Source: Lonsdalea populi
Lineage (GTDB): Bacteria; Pseudomonadota; Gammaproteobacteria; Enterobacterales; Enterobacteriaceae
Direction: 5' to 3'
Length of the DNA: 64,000 nt
Assembly: GCF_015999465.1 (NCBI RefSeq)
Contig: NZ_CP065534.1
Span: 868,001 to 932,000 of the forward strand
In this document: positions 17,725 to 25,703 of the stretch, one piece after another
How the letters are laid out: each line of letters starts with the position of its first letter
How positions within the stretch are numbered: position 1 is the first letter of the stretch
Position numbers and translations under genes: made by a program
Notes under the pieces: generated by a model
The model's database searches: none
What the model saw: only the letters and a program-made list of their open reading frames with translations
What the model was told of the DNA's origin: nothing

Positions 17725-18001
17725 AATTGAATCCATCTTTATTCCTAAAGAAGCCTTTCTTTTCCCAACTGAATCTTATTGGGGATTTATATTCATTGTT
17801 AGATTCTTGTGAGCTGGAAATCGAAGACATCACTCCTGAAAGCACTGAACTACCTAATTCACCAGTTGCACCGGTCAATGCAATAGGTGCGTTTTCTTTC
17901 CGCTTTAGTTTGGATTCATCAAATACTATATTACGACGTTTATTGGTGAACCGTGTCAATGTAAGCTCCAAATCATCAGTATCAAATCCATTTTTACACA
18001 T
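17723..18001 (-). CDS. Hypothetical 92-residue protein
   Basis: This reading frame has an AGGAAA site 7 bases before its ATG and ends inside a perfect hairpin, both of which support a real gene. The N-terminal half is charged (DDLELTLTRFTNKRRNIVFDESKLKRKE), the middle is a G/S-rich ALTGATGELGSSVLSGV segment and the end is basic. The middle could be an amphipathic or membrane-active helix. I recognise no family. It lies next to the DUF3289 locus but on the other strand. Confidence 0.5.
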   Translation of the reverse strand: MCKNGFDTDDLELTLTRFTNKRRNIVFDESKLKRKENAPIALTGATGELGSSVLSGVMSSISSSQESNNEYKSPIRFSWEKKGFFRNKDGFN

Positions 18002-18333
18002 AGCGGTGTTTCCTGTGTTTTAGGTTGTAGCGAAAGGAAGAAATGGACAAATCAAGTCTTTCACTCTTACTCAAAAATCTATCTTAGATTACTAGTTCTC
18101 TGAAGAACTGGCAAATATTTGAGCACTTAACAATAATTTTGCTAAATAGCTCGTAAATTACCTCTGACTCTATATACCGGCACTTATAGCTAGCGATCAG
18201 TTCGCCCATCCCTAGCTGATTCTTACCTTCGTTTAGTGTGTTTTTCGTGAGAGAACGCTCATTTACATAACAATATCCTGCGCATAGAATACGCACGCTT
18301 TACAAGGAGAGATCTGTTTACAAGGAATGGAAC
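18002..18333. other. AT-rich intergenic stretch upstream of the DUF3289 gene
   Basis: About 330 bases with no gene I can support. It contains the divergent control regions of the small minus-strand gene and the DUF3289 gene. Two copies of TTTACAAGGA (18299-18308 and 18317-18326) lie just before the DUF3289 start; the second serves as its ribosome binding site. Confidence 0.4.
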
Positions 18334-19452
18334 ATGCTGATCACCAAGCGTCTGGATGAGCTCACCCCAGACGAATTTACTCGTATCTTATCGCCTGAAA
18401 AAGGCAGCGCTCTGGATGCCAAAACCGTCGTATTAGGCTCACAAGAACACGCCTGTTGTTCGTTAAATGCCGGTACGTTGGATATCAATGCCAGCCGCGA
18501 CTTTTCCAATACCGTCCAAAACGCCTACGCCCGCGCCAAGGTCAACGCCCCGGCGCAGAAAGCGGGCTGGGGCTTTGCGCCTCGGCCGGCTACGCCGCGA
18601 ACCGAACCCGAACCGACGCTCAAGGTCATTGAAGTGACCGATACCACCAGTGCGACGCGTGTCGATCTCCCTATTCTGGTGTACGAGACGAAACATAAGC
18701 CGGGATTGAACGCTGATGGAACACCTGCGGCAGACATGCTCTACGGTGATATGACTAAAGAAGAAATTACAGCTATTCCTACGTATATGAATACGCATAT
18801 GTTTGCTGTGGATGATTGGACGGTTGACTTCGAATCTCCTGATTTTTTCTTCCAGAAATTTAGAGAGATGACAACAATACTGTTCTCTGCTGGCGACTTG
18901 AAGTTCGTGATCCTCGCGATGATCGCCAAATTTGAAAAAAAGGAGGGTGGTGAATTTAGGCATCCAGATTTGACGCGAGCTGTGCGTGCACATCCTGGTA
19001 CTCAAGCTTTTGTTAATCGTTTACTTAAAGGCGTTCATAGAACCATAAAAAAGCAACAAGGCGAAATCAATCAACTCCCTTTAGATAATTGGATACCTCA
19101 ATATCAGGAGCCAGGGGAGAGCACTCTCCGTCCCCCCACATTCCACTCTGTTAGTGATATTTATGGGGGGCTGACTATCACAATCAATGACGTATGGGCA
19201 GCCAAAGCGGAGCTGGTCCAATATGATAAAGTTGGTCGTTTTTATACTGGCAAGATTCGTGTCACGTTCTATGACCATTTTGGATTAGATATACCCGATG
19301 TAGGACCTGATCCTACCAACGGATCCATAAAAAAATATGGCATGCTTTTAGGGTTCCGAAGCTGGTTTATTCTGCAGCATCTGAAGACATTTGGGTATAA
19401 ACCCTTTATTACCGTTATGGAAATGGATTATCCCATTAAAGGAGCGTTATGA
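18334..19452 (+). CDS. DUF3289 (YPO3983-family) protein, putative toxin
   Basis: This 372-residue protein matches the DUF3289 family in residues about 130-370: DMLYGDMTKEEITAIPTYMN, VDDWTVDFESPDFFFQKF, and the strong late block GKIRVTFYDHFGLDIPDVGP. The first 110 residues are a variable, proline-rich leader (APRPATPRTEPEPT), as expected for a delivered protein with a separate trafficking region. The family's activity is not established to my knowledge; members occur near type VI secretion genes in enterobacteria. Its stop overlaps the ATG of a three-helix membrane protein, the usual layout of an effector and its immunity gene. The toxin role is inference. Confidence 0.7.
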   Translation: MLITKRLDELTPDEFTRILSPEKGSALDAKTVVLGSQEHACCSLNAGTLDINASRDFSNTVQNAYARAKVNAPAQKAGWGFAPRPATPRTEPEPTLKVIEVTDTTSATRVDLPILVYETKHKPGLNADGTPAADMLYGDMTKEEITAIPTYMNTHMFAVDDWTVDFESPDFFFQKFREMTTILFSAGDLKFVILAMIAKFEKKEGGEFRHPDLTRAVRAHPGTQAFVNRLLKGVHRTIKKQQGEINQLPLDNWIPQYQEPGESTLRPPTFHSVSDIYGGLTITINDVWAAKAELVQYDKVGRFYTGKIRVTFYDHFGLDIPDVGPDPTNGSIKKYGMLLGFRSWFILQHLKTFGYKPFITVMEMDYPIKGAL

Positions 19453-20135
19453 ATATCACCTTCGCTTTTTTGATCATTAATTACTTACTCCTCGTGGTAG
19501 GGCGTCTTCATCAATTTGATGAAAATTCTTTTTTTTATATACACTACTCCACGATGTTGCCACTGATATGGGTGATGAGTCCTATATCCACCCTTGTGTT
19601 TATATGTAGTCGGCACCGGCTTAAATGGCGTTATGCGTGTGGCAACGTACTACTGCATGTATTAACTGCTTTATGGATTAATTATATTGGCCCAATCTCT
19701 GCGGCTGTGTCCTTTGGTTCTCCGACCATTGTATCTGTAGGGGACAATGAAAATTACGTGGTCATTAATGCGCCCAAAGGTCAACAAGCAATGATTGATT
19801 TGGTTATGGCGTATTTTAAACAGCATCCTTTTGATAAAAACCAAGAGGAAGTTAATGCTGTTTTTAAAAAGAAAAGCATTGATACTCCTACTAATGGAAA
19901 AAGGCAGTTATCACATTGGTGGAATGAGCCAATGACGGGACCAACGCCAAAGTACATTTATACTGGAGATTATGAAATCGTTGCGATGACATATTTTAAT
20001 AAAAAAAATAATAATGACCTTAAAATGTTGACTCGTTTTTGGTTTGTCAATGGTTATGAATTAACTTGTGATAAAAATGAATTTAATATTGTGGATGTTC
20101 AATTAAATGGAACGCAAGACCCCACTTGTAATTAA
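19449..20135 (+). CDS. Membrane protein, candidate immunity partner of the DUF3289 protein
   Basis: This 228-residue protein overlaps the upstream stop in an ATGA junction. It has three hydrophobic segments (about 1-18, 30-52, 58-88) and a soluble C-terminal domain of about 135 residues with DYEIVAMTYFNKKN and ELTCDKNEF. I know no family. Tight coupling to the DUF3289 gene, membrane location and the presence of a decayed second copy downstream all fit an immunity gene, but none proves it. Base composition is clearly richer in A+T than the transfer genes. Confidence 0.6.
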   Translation: MNITFAFLIINYLLLVVGRLHQFDENSFFYIHYSTMLPLIWVMSPISTLVFICSRHRLKWRYACGNVLLHVLTALWINYIGPISAAVSFGSPTIVSVGDNENYVVINAPKGQQAMIDLVMAYFKQHPFDKNQEEVNAVFKKKSIDTPTNGKRQLSHWWNEPMTGPTPKYIYTGDYEIVAMTYFNKKNNNDLKMLTRFWFVNGYELTCDKNEFNIVDVQLNGTQDPTCN

Positions 20136-20182
20136 AATTATCATATTTTTATATTTGCTTGTGTTTTTAATTGTTGATTTAT

Positions 20183-20206
20183 GCCCACTCCTTGTGGGCT
20201 GTTTTA
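20183..20206 (+). terminator. Rho-independent terminator after the putative immunity gene
   Basis: GCCCAC (20183-20188) pairs with GTGGGC (20194-20199), loop TCCTT, followed by TGTTTT. It would end the DUF3289 transcript. Confidence 0.65.
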
Positions 20207-20214
20207 TCAATTTT

Positions 20215-20495
20215 ATAAAGATTTTTTGTATGTGCGTTATTCTACGATGTTGTCACTGATATGTATTTTCAGATAACACCTCCATCTCCGAATTTATATT
20301 TGACTGGTAATATCTTTCTATAGATATTTGCCGAATTATAGGTTGTCTATATTTCTCCAATATTGGCTGCGCTGTCTTTTGTTTTTCCCACCATAGTACT
20401 TTAGTTATCAATGATTATGAGCATGCTTACGACATAAATAGATTTAATATTGTCTATACTCAATAAAATGGCACTCAAAGACCGACTTGCGATTA
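20215..20495 (+). pseudogene. Eroded second copy of the putative immunity gene
   Basis: Three blocks match the gene at 19449 in the same order. One is a segment at about 20230-20265 with CTACGATGTTG and CACTGATATG (compare 19548-19572). The second, at about 20330-20395, contains CCAATATTGGCTGCGCTGTC and CACCATAGTA (compare 19690-19737). The third, at about 20445-20495, contains ATTTAATATTGT and ends in GCGATTAA (compare 20080-20135). The parts between are missing or scrambled and no frame stays open, so it is a degraded paralogue with internal deletions. Confidence 0.6.
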
Positions 20496-20660
20496 AGCTC
20501 ATTATGTGAGGTAGGGGCATGGTATTTATGCCCTGATCAATAAACTGAATAATTTATCTTCATCACATTTTCTATGTTTCTATGTTCAGAACTTGAAAAT
20601 AGGGCACGACTCGAGATAGTATTTACATCGTTGTACCGTTGCTTTAAGCAACACGCCAAT

Positions 20661-20742
20661 GTCCTAGCAATCTGAGAAGGACGCCTTCGGGTGATTGCAT
20701 GCCAAAACCGTCATGACCTGAGAGACGGAGCCTTCGGGCGGT
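20661..20742 (+). ncRNA. STAXI-type tandem pseudoknot, copy 1
   Basis: There are two consecutive units of the same fold. Unit 1: GTCCT (20661-20665) pairs with AGGAC (20678-20682), while GCAATC in its loop (20667-20672) pairs with GATTGC (20693-20698), enclosing a CTTCGG tetraloop hairpin. Unit 2: CCGTC (20708-20712) pairs with GACGG (20724-20728), with a second CTTCGG hairpin and a short ACC/GGT stem. Both loops share CTGAGA. Tandem pseudoknots with UNCG loops near XerDC-like integrases are the description of the STAXI motif. An integrase gene follows at 21461. Confidence 0.7.
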
Positions 20743-20963
20743 AAACCCGTTAGCCTTTGAAAATGGGGATCGTTGTGATAGCGATAAAGGATCTTACTTC
20801 ACTCAAGATACTGTCTCTGACAGTTCTCCCACGGGCTTTCTAGTCTGTTTTCTTCGTTTCGTCTCAATTCTTGACGACTGCATCCGTTGCAAACTTTGCG
20901 GCGTGGATATGACCATTTGGAACATTCGGGCATCTTCCACGACTGCATTGAGAGCAGAGGAGC

Positions 20964-21009
20964 GCGGCGTCACTTGCGTTCGAGTGAAACGAGTACCAAG
21001 TGACGCCGC
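20964..21009. repeat. 13-bp perfect inverted repeat upstream of Integrase_1
   Basis: GCGGCGTCACTTG (20964-20976) is the exact reverse complement of CAAGTGACGCCGC (20997-21009), with a 20-base spacer. The core GCGTCACTT/AAGTGACGC recurs at 51893-51932 in front of the second Integrase_1 gene. Confidence 0.75.
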
Positions 21010-21108
21010 AAAGCGGCATACGTCAAAACCACGTAATACGTGCCTTCACGAACGATTTTAAAGGTGTTTTCACGGGAATCACCAAATCGTAATTTTTAAT
21101 ACGTCTAT

Positions 21109-21142
21109 GTTTTGCGTCCGTTTTCACGGACGGCCGCAAAAC
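21109..21142. repeat. Nested hairpin
   Basis: Outer arms GTTTTGCG (21109-21116) and CGCAAAAC (21135-21142) enclose inner arms GTCCGT (21116-21121) and ACGGAC (21126-21131). Together they form a long stem with a TTTC loop. Role unknown. Confidence 0.55.
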
Positions 21143-21385
21143 GAAAATATCAACCAATGTCCAGTTTAGGACTTTAACTACATGAAATAAGGAGAAAATC
21201 GTCCAGGTACTGAGGCGTTCATCGTAATCAGGTGAACGGGGAGCATAACCACCGTCGCACAGAGTGCTTAACGGGCTCCTGCAATAACTCAACTCAGCCT
21301 CGCCATGCTACACAGTACCTGACGGCCATGATGGCAAACGAACCGACACGCATGGACGTCTGACCAACGCACTGGTCTTGGTTGA

Positions 21386-21435
21386 GGTTCTTTCAGCCGT
21401 GAGCTGCCTGTGGGCTACTCACGGCTGAAAGAACC
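21386..21435. repeat. 18-bp perfect inverted repeat just before Integrase_1
   Basis: GGTTCTTTCAGCCGTGAG (21386-21403) is the exact reverse complement of the sequence at 21418-21435, with a 14-base spacer. It ends 25 bases before the integrase ATG. No T-run follows. It could be a recombinase-binding site, an operator, or a structured leader. CTCACGGCTGAA also occurs once at about 29476-29487, at the far side of the cargo genes. Confidence 0.7.
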
Positions 21436-21460
21436 GTGATTGTAGGTAGAAGAGGGTAGG

Positions 21461-22369
21461 ATGAAGCAAAAAAGTACGCGTTCAAAAATTGAAGGGTTTA
21501 GGAAGGACTTCATATCTTTGGCCAGGAAAGGAGCTGGAGGATATGCAACGATCGCCGATCGTCAGAGGGTTGGACGTTATTTTCTTGATCACCTTAAAAA
21601 TAGTGGGATTAAACTTCGCAGCGTCGATTCGTTGAAAGTTCGTTACGTTGAAAATTATATTACATTTCGAAAAGCGCAGAAAATAAGTCATCGAACACTT
21701 CAAAATGAAATGTCTGTGTTACGGGGGATTTTCAGCGCGGCAGGTAAACATCGTCTGGCAGATCCAAATAATGAAAGATTGAGTAATAAAGCTCTGGGGA
21801 TTTCAGGTGTAAATCGCGACGGTACCAAAACAGCTTTAACACGCGAGGAATTTTCGAAGGCTTTTAGTGAAGTAGAAAAACAGGACCGTGGTGTTGCCGC
21901 AACGATGAGATTAGCTTTTGTCTTTGGTTTAAGAACGAAAGAGGCTGTTGAAGCCTGTAAATCATTATCGACCTGGAAACGTGCCGTCGTTAATGGAGAT
22001 AAATCTGTACGTGTTGTATTTGGTACAAAAGGGGGGCGTCCGCGAGATACTACAATAATTGATCGGGATGAAGCGTTGAGAGCTATTATTTATGCTGAGA
22101 AGTCAGCCAGTGAACGTAATGGTAAGCTTATTGATAAGCCAGGTATTCATCAGGCTATTAATCGATATCGTTATTTTGTTCGAAAGGCTGGATTGGTTGG
22201 AGAAAAAGCACCTCACAGTATGCGTTACAATTTTGCCCGAGAGTTATCGTCTTTTCATAAAGCGCAGGGTTTCAATGAAAAAGAGGTCATGGCAATGATA
22301 TCAATGGATCTTGGACATGGCGATGGCCGTGGTCGTTATATTCGTCAGGTTTATTATCGGTCAAGATAA
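21461..22369 (+). CDS. Integrase_1-domain tyrosine recombinase (XerDC-like)
   Basis: This 302-residue recombinase has an N-terminal SAM-like DNA-binding domain (about 25-110: VRYVENYITFRKAQKISHRTL) and a catalytic domain. Visible catalytic elements are the first arginine in FGLRTKEA (about 156), the HSMR box (about 251-254) in APHSMRYNFAR, and the C-terminal LGHGDGRGRYIRQVYYRSR carrying the likely tyrosine. It lacks resemblance to the P4-type integrase at 53.4 kb, but is clearly homologous to the broken gene at 52256. A GAGGG site precedes the ATG. It is unlikely to be the ICE's own integrase, which lies at 39235; substrates are unknown. Confidence 0.8.
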   Translation: MKQKSTRSKIEGFRKDFISLARKGAGGYATIADRQRVGRYFLDHLKNSGIKLRSVDSLKVRYVENYITFRKAQKISHRTLQNEMSVLRGIFSAAGKHRLADPNNERLSNKALGISGVNRDGTKTALTREEFSKAFSEVEKQDRGVAATMRLAFVFGLRTKEAVEACKSLSTWKRAVVNGDKSVRVVFGTKGGRPRDTTIIDRDEALRAIIYAEKSASERNGKLIDKPGIHQAINRYRYFVRKAGLVGEKAPHSMRYNFARELSSFHKAQGFNEKEVMAMISMDLGHGDGRGRYIRQVYYRSR

Positions 22370-22502
22370 GAAGGATGAATAATATTCCGGAATTTAAAAA
22401 ATCACATGGTTAAATTATTATTAATTCATTAATTTTTAGACTCTTTTTGCACTATTCCATTAACCTGCTCCCAGTTAATTAATGTAGACTGATGTAAGGA
22501 AA

Positions 22503-22526
22503 GTCTGCTTTGAGCGAATTGCGGAC
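22503..22526. repeat. Half copy of a palindromic small element
   Basis: GTCTGCTTTGAGCGAATTGC followed by GGAC matches the right half of the element at 25446-25509 (GTCTGCTGAGAGCGATCTGC). The left half is missing or diverged. It lies about 100 bases before the PHP-ATPase gene. Confidence 0.5.
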
Positions 22527-22560
22527 ATTAGACTTTTTAACCTTACAAAGTAACCTAGTT

Positions 22561-22581
22561 TGCAAGGTTATCGACCTTGCA
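22561..22581. promoter_or_regulatory. Operator-like inverted repeat upstream of the PHP-ATPase gene
   Basis: TGCAAGGT (22561-22568) and ACCTTGCA (22574-22581) form an 8-bp perfect palindrome with a 5-base spacer, 47 bases before ATG 22629. It is placed as an operator or leader hairpin would be. No cognate regulator is evident nearby. Confidence 0.4.
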
Positions 22582-22628
22582 TGATCGCACTAATAAGTTG
22601 TTATGCAAAAATAACAGGAACAGTATAA

Positions 22629-25382
22629 ATGAACTGGATTGGTTCACGGTGGTGGAAATTTGATTTCCACAACCATACTCCGGCATCGGACGATTATGGG
22701 AAAGGCCCTGACCAGGCCCAGTATAAGCAGATCAATCACAAGGATTGGCTGCTCAACTACATGCGGCAAGGCATCGATTGTGTCGCAATAACGGATCACA
22801 ATTCAGGTGCTTGGATTGATCCACTCAAGCAGGCACTCCAGGAGCTGGCATCTGAAGGTCATGCGGATTATCGACCGATCTACCTCTTCCCAGGTGTTGA
22901 GCTTACCGTTCATGGGAATATCCATATTCTGGCCATTTTCGGCCAAGACAAGACAACCTCTGATATTGACACACTGCTCGGTGCGGTCAGGTATCGCGCC
23001 ACCAAGGGAAAGAGCGACGGCTGTTCGGAATGCTCTGCAGTCGAGGTGATTGACGAAATTGCCAAGTCAGGTGGACTTGCAATACCTGCTCATGTCGATC
23101 AGGCCAGCGGAATTTTTACGATCTGTACCGGCAACACACTGGAGCAGGTACTCGACAGCAAATGTGTCTTTGCTATGGAGGTAATAGACCTTGAGCAGGC
23201 AAAACCGCAGCTCTACATCGGAAAGAATTTGAATTGGGCGGAGGTTCTTGGAACCGATTCCCATCATCCGTCCGGTACCGTAAGTCAACGTTACCCTGGT
23301 AGTCATTTCACCTGGGTAAAAATGTCGGAGCCATCCTATGACGGATTACGGCTTGCGCTCATTGATGGGGCTCTTTCACTGAAGCGGTCGGACAACTTCA
23401 CTGGTGACCCCAACACTCATGGACAACTCGCCATCGAAAGTATAGTAGTTGATGATGCGAAGTATCTGGGGCGAGGGCAATCCTTATCCTGTCAATTAAA
23501 TCCCTGGCTCAACACCATCATTGGTGGACGAGGCACTGGGAAATCGACTTCGTTGGAGTTTCTGCGGATTGCTCTCAAACGAAAGGGAGAAATCCCCAAT
23601 AGCCTTGAAAAAGAATTTATCAAATACAGTCAAACGTCGAAAGACCGTCAGGATGAAGGGCTGTTAACAGAGGCCACAAAAATTACCGTCGGCTTTCGAA
23701 AAGACGGTGGCCGCTTTCGAATCACCTGGTCTAACACCGACAACAGATACGCTATAGAGGAAGAAACCGATCCTGGAATCTGGAGCGTTTCTGAGGGAGA
23801 CATAGCACAACGATTTCCTGTCAGAATTTACAGCCAGAAACAGATATTCGAACTGGCGAAGCATCCCCAGGCGCTCTTGCAGGTTGTCGATGATGCCTCT
23901 GTGGTCAATCATCGTGATTGGAAGCTTAAGTGGGAGGAATTGGTTTTCAAATATCTCTCGATTCGCGCCCAGGAACGTGAAGTTCAGGCCGGACTTCAGG
24001 AAGAATTGGTAACTAAAGGTCAACTTGAGGACGTCAAACGCAAGCTCGATGTTTTTGAAAAGGCGGGCCACGCGGATGTCCTCAAGGCTTACCAACTCAG
24101 ACAGAACCAGAGTAAGGCTATGGACTCTTGGGTTACGACTTGGGAGGGTTCCGCAGAACAGGTCCGGGATATTTCTGGAAGCCTACTGCCAGCAGAATTG
24201 GATTTACAATATTTCGACATTGGGAATGCGGATGACAAAGAACTCTTCGATACCGTCAAGGGCATCCGTGCGACGTTTGAGAAGCTTCAGATAGAGATGA
24301 ACTCGATCGCGCAGCGGATTGATGATGTGAAGAACTCATGGAATCAAGTGCGGTCAGACTTGGGAATATCGAAAAGAATTACAGCGGCGAGCCAGGAATA
24401 CATCGGCCTCCTCGGTCAACTCAGCGCAGCAGATGCAGGTGATCCATCTGCATATGGTGTTCTGGTTAAGCAGCGACAAGATTTCGAAGATAAGCTCAAG
24501 GGATTCGACAAAAAGAGAGAAACTCTTGCGCAGCATCAGAAGAGCGCGGAAGAATACTTGGTCAGGCTCCATGAGCATCGAGCATTGATAACCAAGCTTC
24601 GTGAGGACTTTCTCAAGGATACCCTCGTCGGCAATTCATATGTACAGATCAATGTCATTCCGTTTGGAAACAAGCTTACGGTTGAGGAAGAATTCCGTAA
24701 CCTGATCGGCCGCAATAGTGGCGGATTTGACCGCGACATTGGGGTTGTTGACGGGGATGAGGGTTTGCTGGCTAATTTAACGCAAGACCCATCCAAAACT
24801 ATGGATGATAAAATTGAGAAATTAAAATCATCGCTACTTGCAATCCATGAAAACGATACTACAGCGGTAGATTCCTGCAAAGATCGACGTTTTGTATCCC
24901 ACATTCAGGGGCTAACTCCGGAACAGATAGATCGAATTCAATGCTGGTTTCCAGGTGATTCTCTGGATATCAGATATAGCCTTAAGAACGGCGAGAGTTT
25001 CAAACCCGTAGAGCAAGGATCTCCGGGTCAAAAAACGGCGGCTCTCCTTGCATTTATCCTTTCATATGGCAATGAGCCTCTTGTACTTGATCAGCCTGAG
25101 GATGATCTTGATAACCACTTGATCTATGATCTGATCGTGACGCAATTGCGTGAGATCAAACAAAAACGGCAGGTTTTAGTGGTCACGCACAACGCTAACA
25201 TCGTCGTGAATGGTGACGCGGAAAACGTCATTGCCCTTGATATTCGGTCTGGCCAAACCAGAATTGTGACGCAAGGGGGGCTTCAAGAGCCTTCCATACG
25301 TGATGAGATATGCCGAGTGATGGAAGGAGGCATAGAGGCCTTTACCCAAAGATATAAACGAATCAATGCAGTAATTACATAA
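22629..25382 (+). CDS. PHP-domain AAA/SMC-like ATPase (Ppl/TrlF-type), putative phage defence
   Basis: This 917-residue protein fuses a PHP metal-dependent phosphoesterase domain to an SMC/ABC-like ATPase. Likely PHP ligands are H14 and H16 (FHNH), D56-H57 (ITDH), E91 (GVE), H155 (PAHVDQ) and D210-H212 (GTDSHH). Walker A is GGRGTGKS at about 299-306; a coiled coil spans roughly 420-680; the ABC-like signature GSPGQKTAAL lies near 798; Walker B is LVLDQPEDDLD at about 817-827, followed by the H-loop-like VVTHNANI. Proteins of this design were reported as an antiphage system (Ppl) by Gao and colleagues in 2020 and are named TrlF family in some annotations. All motifs are intact. Confidence 0.85.
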   Translation: MNWIGSRWWKFDFHNHTPASDDYGKGPDQAQYKQINHKDWLLNYMRQGIDCVAITDHNSGAWIDPLKQALQELASEGHADYRPIYLFPGVELTVHGNIHILAIFGQDKTTSDIDTLLGAVRYRATKGKSDGCSECSAVEVIDEIAKSGGLAIPAHVDQASGIFTICTGNTLEQVLDSKCVFAMEVIDLEQAKPQLYIGKNLNWAEVLGTDSHHPSGTVSQRYPGSHFTWVKMSEPSYDGLRLALIDGALSLKRSDNFTGDPNTHGQLAIESIVVDDAKYLGRGQSLSCQLNPWLNTIIGGRGTGKSTSLEFLRIALKRKGEIPNSLEKEFIKYSQTSKDRQDEGLLTEATKITVGFRKDGGRFRITWSNTDNRYAIEEETDPGIWSVSEGDIAQRFPVRIYSQKQIFELAKHPQALLQVVDDASVVNHRDWKLKWEELVFKYLSIRAQEREVQAGLQEELVTKGQLEDVKRKLDVFEKAGHADVLKAYQLRQNQSKAMDSWVTTWEGSAEQVRDISGSLLPAELDLQYFDIGNADDKELFDTVKGIRATFEKLQIEMNSIAQRIDDVKNSWNQVRSDLGISKRITAASQEYIGLLGQLSAADAGDPSAYGVLVKQRQDFEDKLKGFDKKRETLAQHQKSAEEYLVRLHEHRALITKLREDFLKDTLVGNSYVQINVIPFGNKLTVEEEFRNLIGRNSGGFDRDIGVVDGDEGLLANLTQDPSKTMDDKIEKLKSSLLAIHENDTTAVDSCKDRRFVSHIQGLTPEQIDRIQCWFPGDSLDIRYSLKNGESFKPVEQGSPGQKTAALLAFILSYGNEPLVLDQPEDDLDNHLIYDLIVTQLREIKQKRQVLVVTHNANIVVNGDAENVIALDIRSGQTRIVTQGGLQEPSIRDEICRVMEGGIEAFTQRYKRINAVIT

Positions 25383-25445
25383 AAAGGCGCTGCATTCGGA
25401 CGGCAATTCCTCTGCGCACAATTGCCGCCGGTGTTGGTCGTTAAC

Positions 25446-25509
25446 GTCCGCTTTGGCACACAGCAGACAAGTACGTGATGCTGAGGTCTGCTGAGAGCGA
25501 TCTGCGGAC
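25446..25509. repeat. Palindromic small element, full copy
   Basis: GTCCGC (25446-25451) and GCGGAC (25504-25509) form outer arms; CAGCAGAC (25461-25468) and GTCTGCTG (25486-25493) form inner arms. Related sequences occur at 22503 and 27421. Similar GTCCGCTTTTGGCAC...GCAGAC repeats are dispersed in enterobacterial genomes as far as I recall. Confidence 0.6.
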
Positions 25510-25659
25510 ATTGCTATCAGCATTCTGAGCGAATCAACGGAGAGCAGAACAGAAGAAATATGCTTACCAGGCAAAGAGACAATTCTAAGTCGATAACTCA
25601 TCAAAGATAAAACGCCAGAAGATATTTTATATTTACACATTAAGATGTCAGTAAGTATA

Positions 25660-25679
25660 CCCCCTGATTATTCAGGGGG
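25660..25679. terminator. Shared terminator between convergent genes
   Basis: CCCCCTGA (25660-25667) and TCAGGGGG (25672-25679) form a perfect 8-bp stem with loop TTAT, between the ends of the PHP-ATPase gene and the minus-strand P-loop gene. No long T-run is present on either side. Confidence 0.55.
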
Positions 25680-25703
25680 GTTATGATTGTGCATACATCT
25701 AGT

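Larger units (their letters stand above)
20743..21460. other. Non-coding stretch between the STAXI element and the integrase
   Basis: About 720 bases without a gene I can support. It holds three strong inverted repeats (20964-21009, 21109-21142, 21386-21435), listed separately. The density of palindromes suggests protein-binding or single-strand-folding sites rather than protein coding. Confidence 0.5.
25383..25703. other. Intergenic region between convergent defence genes
   Basis: About 320 bases holding a palindromic element (25446-25509) and a shared terminator hairpin (25660-25679). I see no gene that I can support in either direction. Confidence 0.5.

Noticed and set aside
17727..18023. 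98-codon plus-strand frame opposite the small gene at 17723
   Set aside because: It is antisense to the minus-strand frame, which has a better ribosome site and a terminator at its end.
18084..18296. 70-codon minus-strand frame before the DUF3289 gene
   Set aside because: GTG start without a good ribosome site and no recognisable pattern. The region is A+T-rich control DNA; cannot be excluded but not supported.
20661..20742. CRISPR-like or REP-like repeats at the CTTCGG hairpins
   Set aside because: The spacing and nested pairing fit tandem pseudoknots; there are no regular spacers and no cas genes in the window.
22629..25382. Reading the PHP-ATPase as DNA polymerase or histidinol phosphatase
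   Set aside because: The PHP domain alone is shared with those enzymes, but the rest is an SMC/ABC-like ATPase with a long coiled coil and no polymerase or HisK features.
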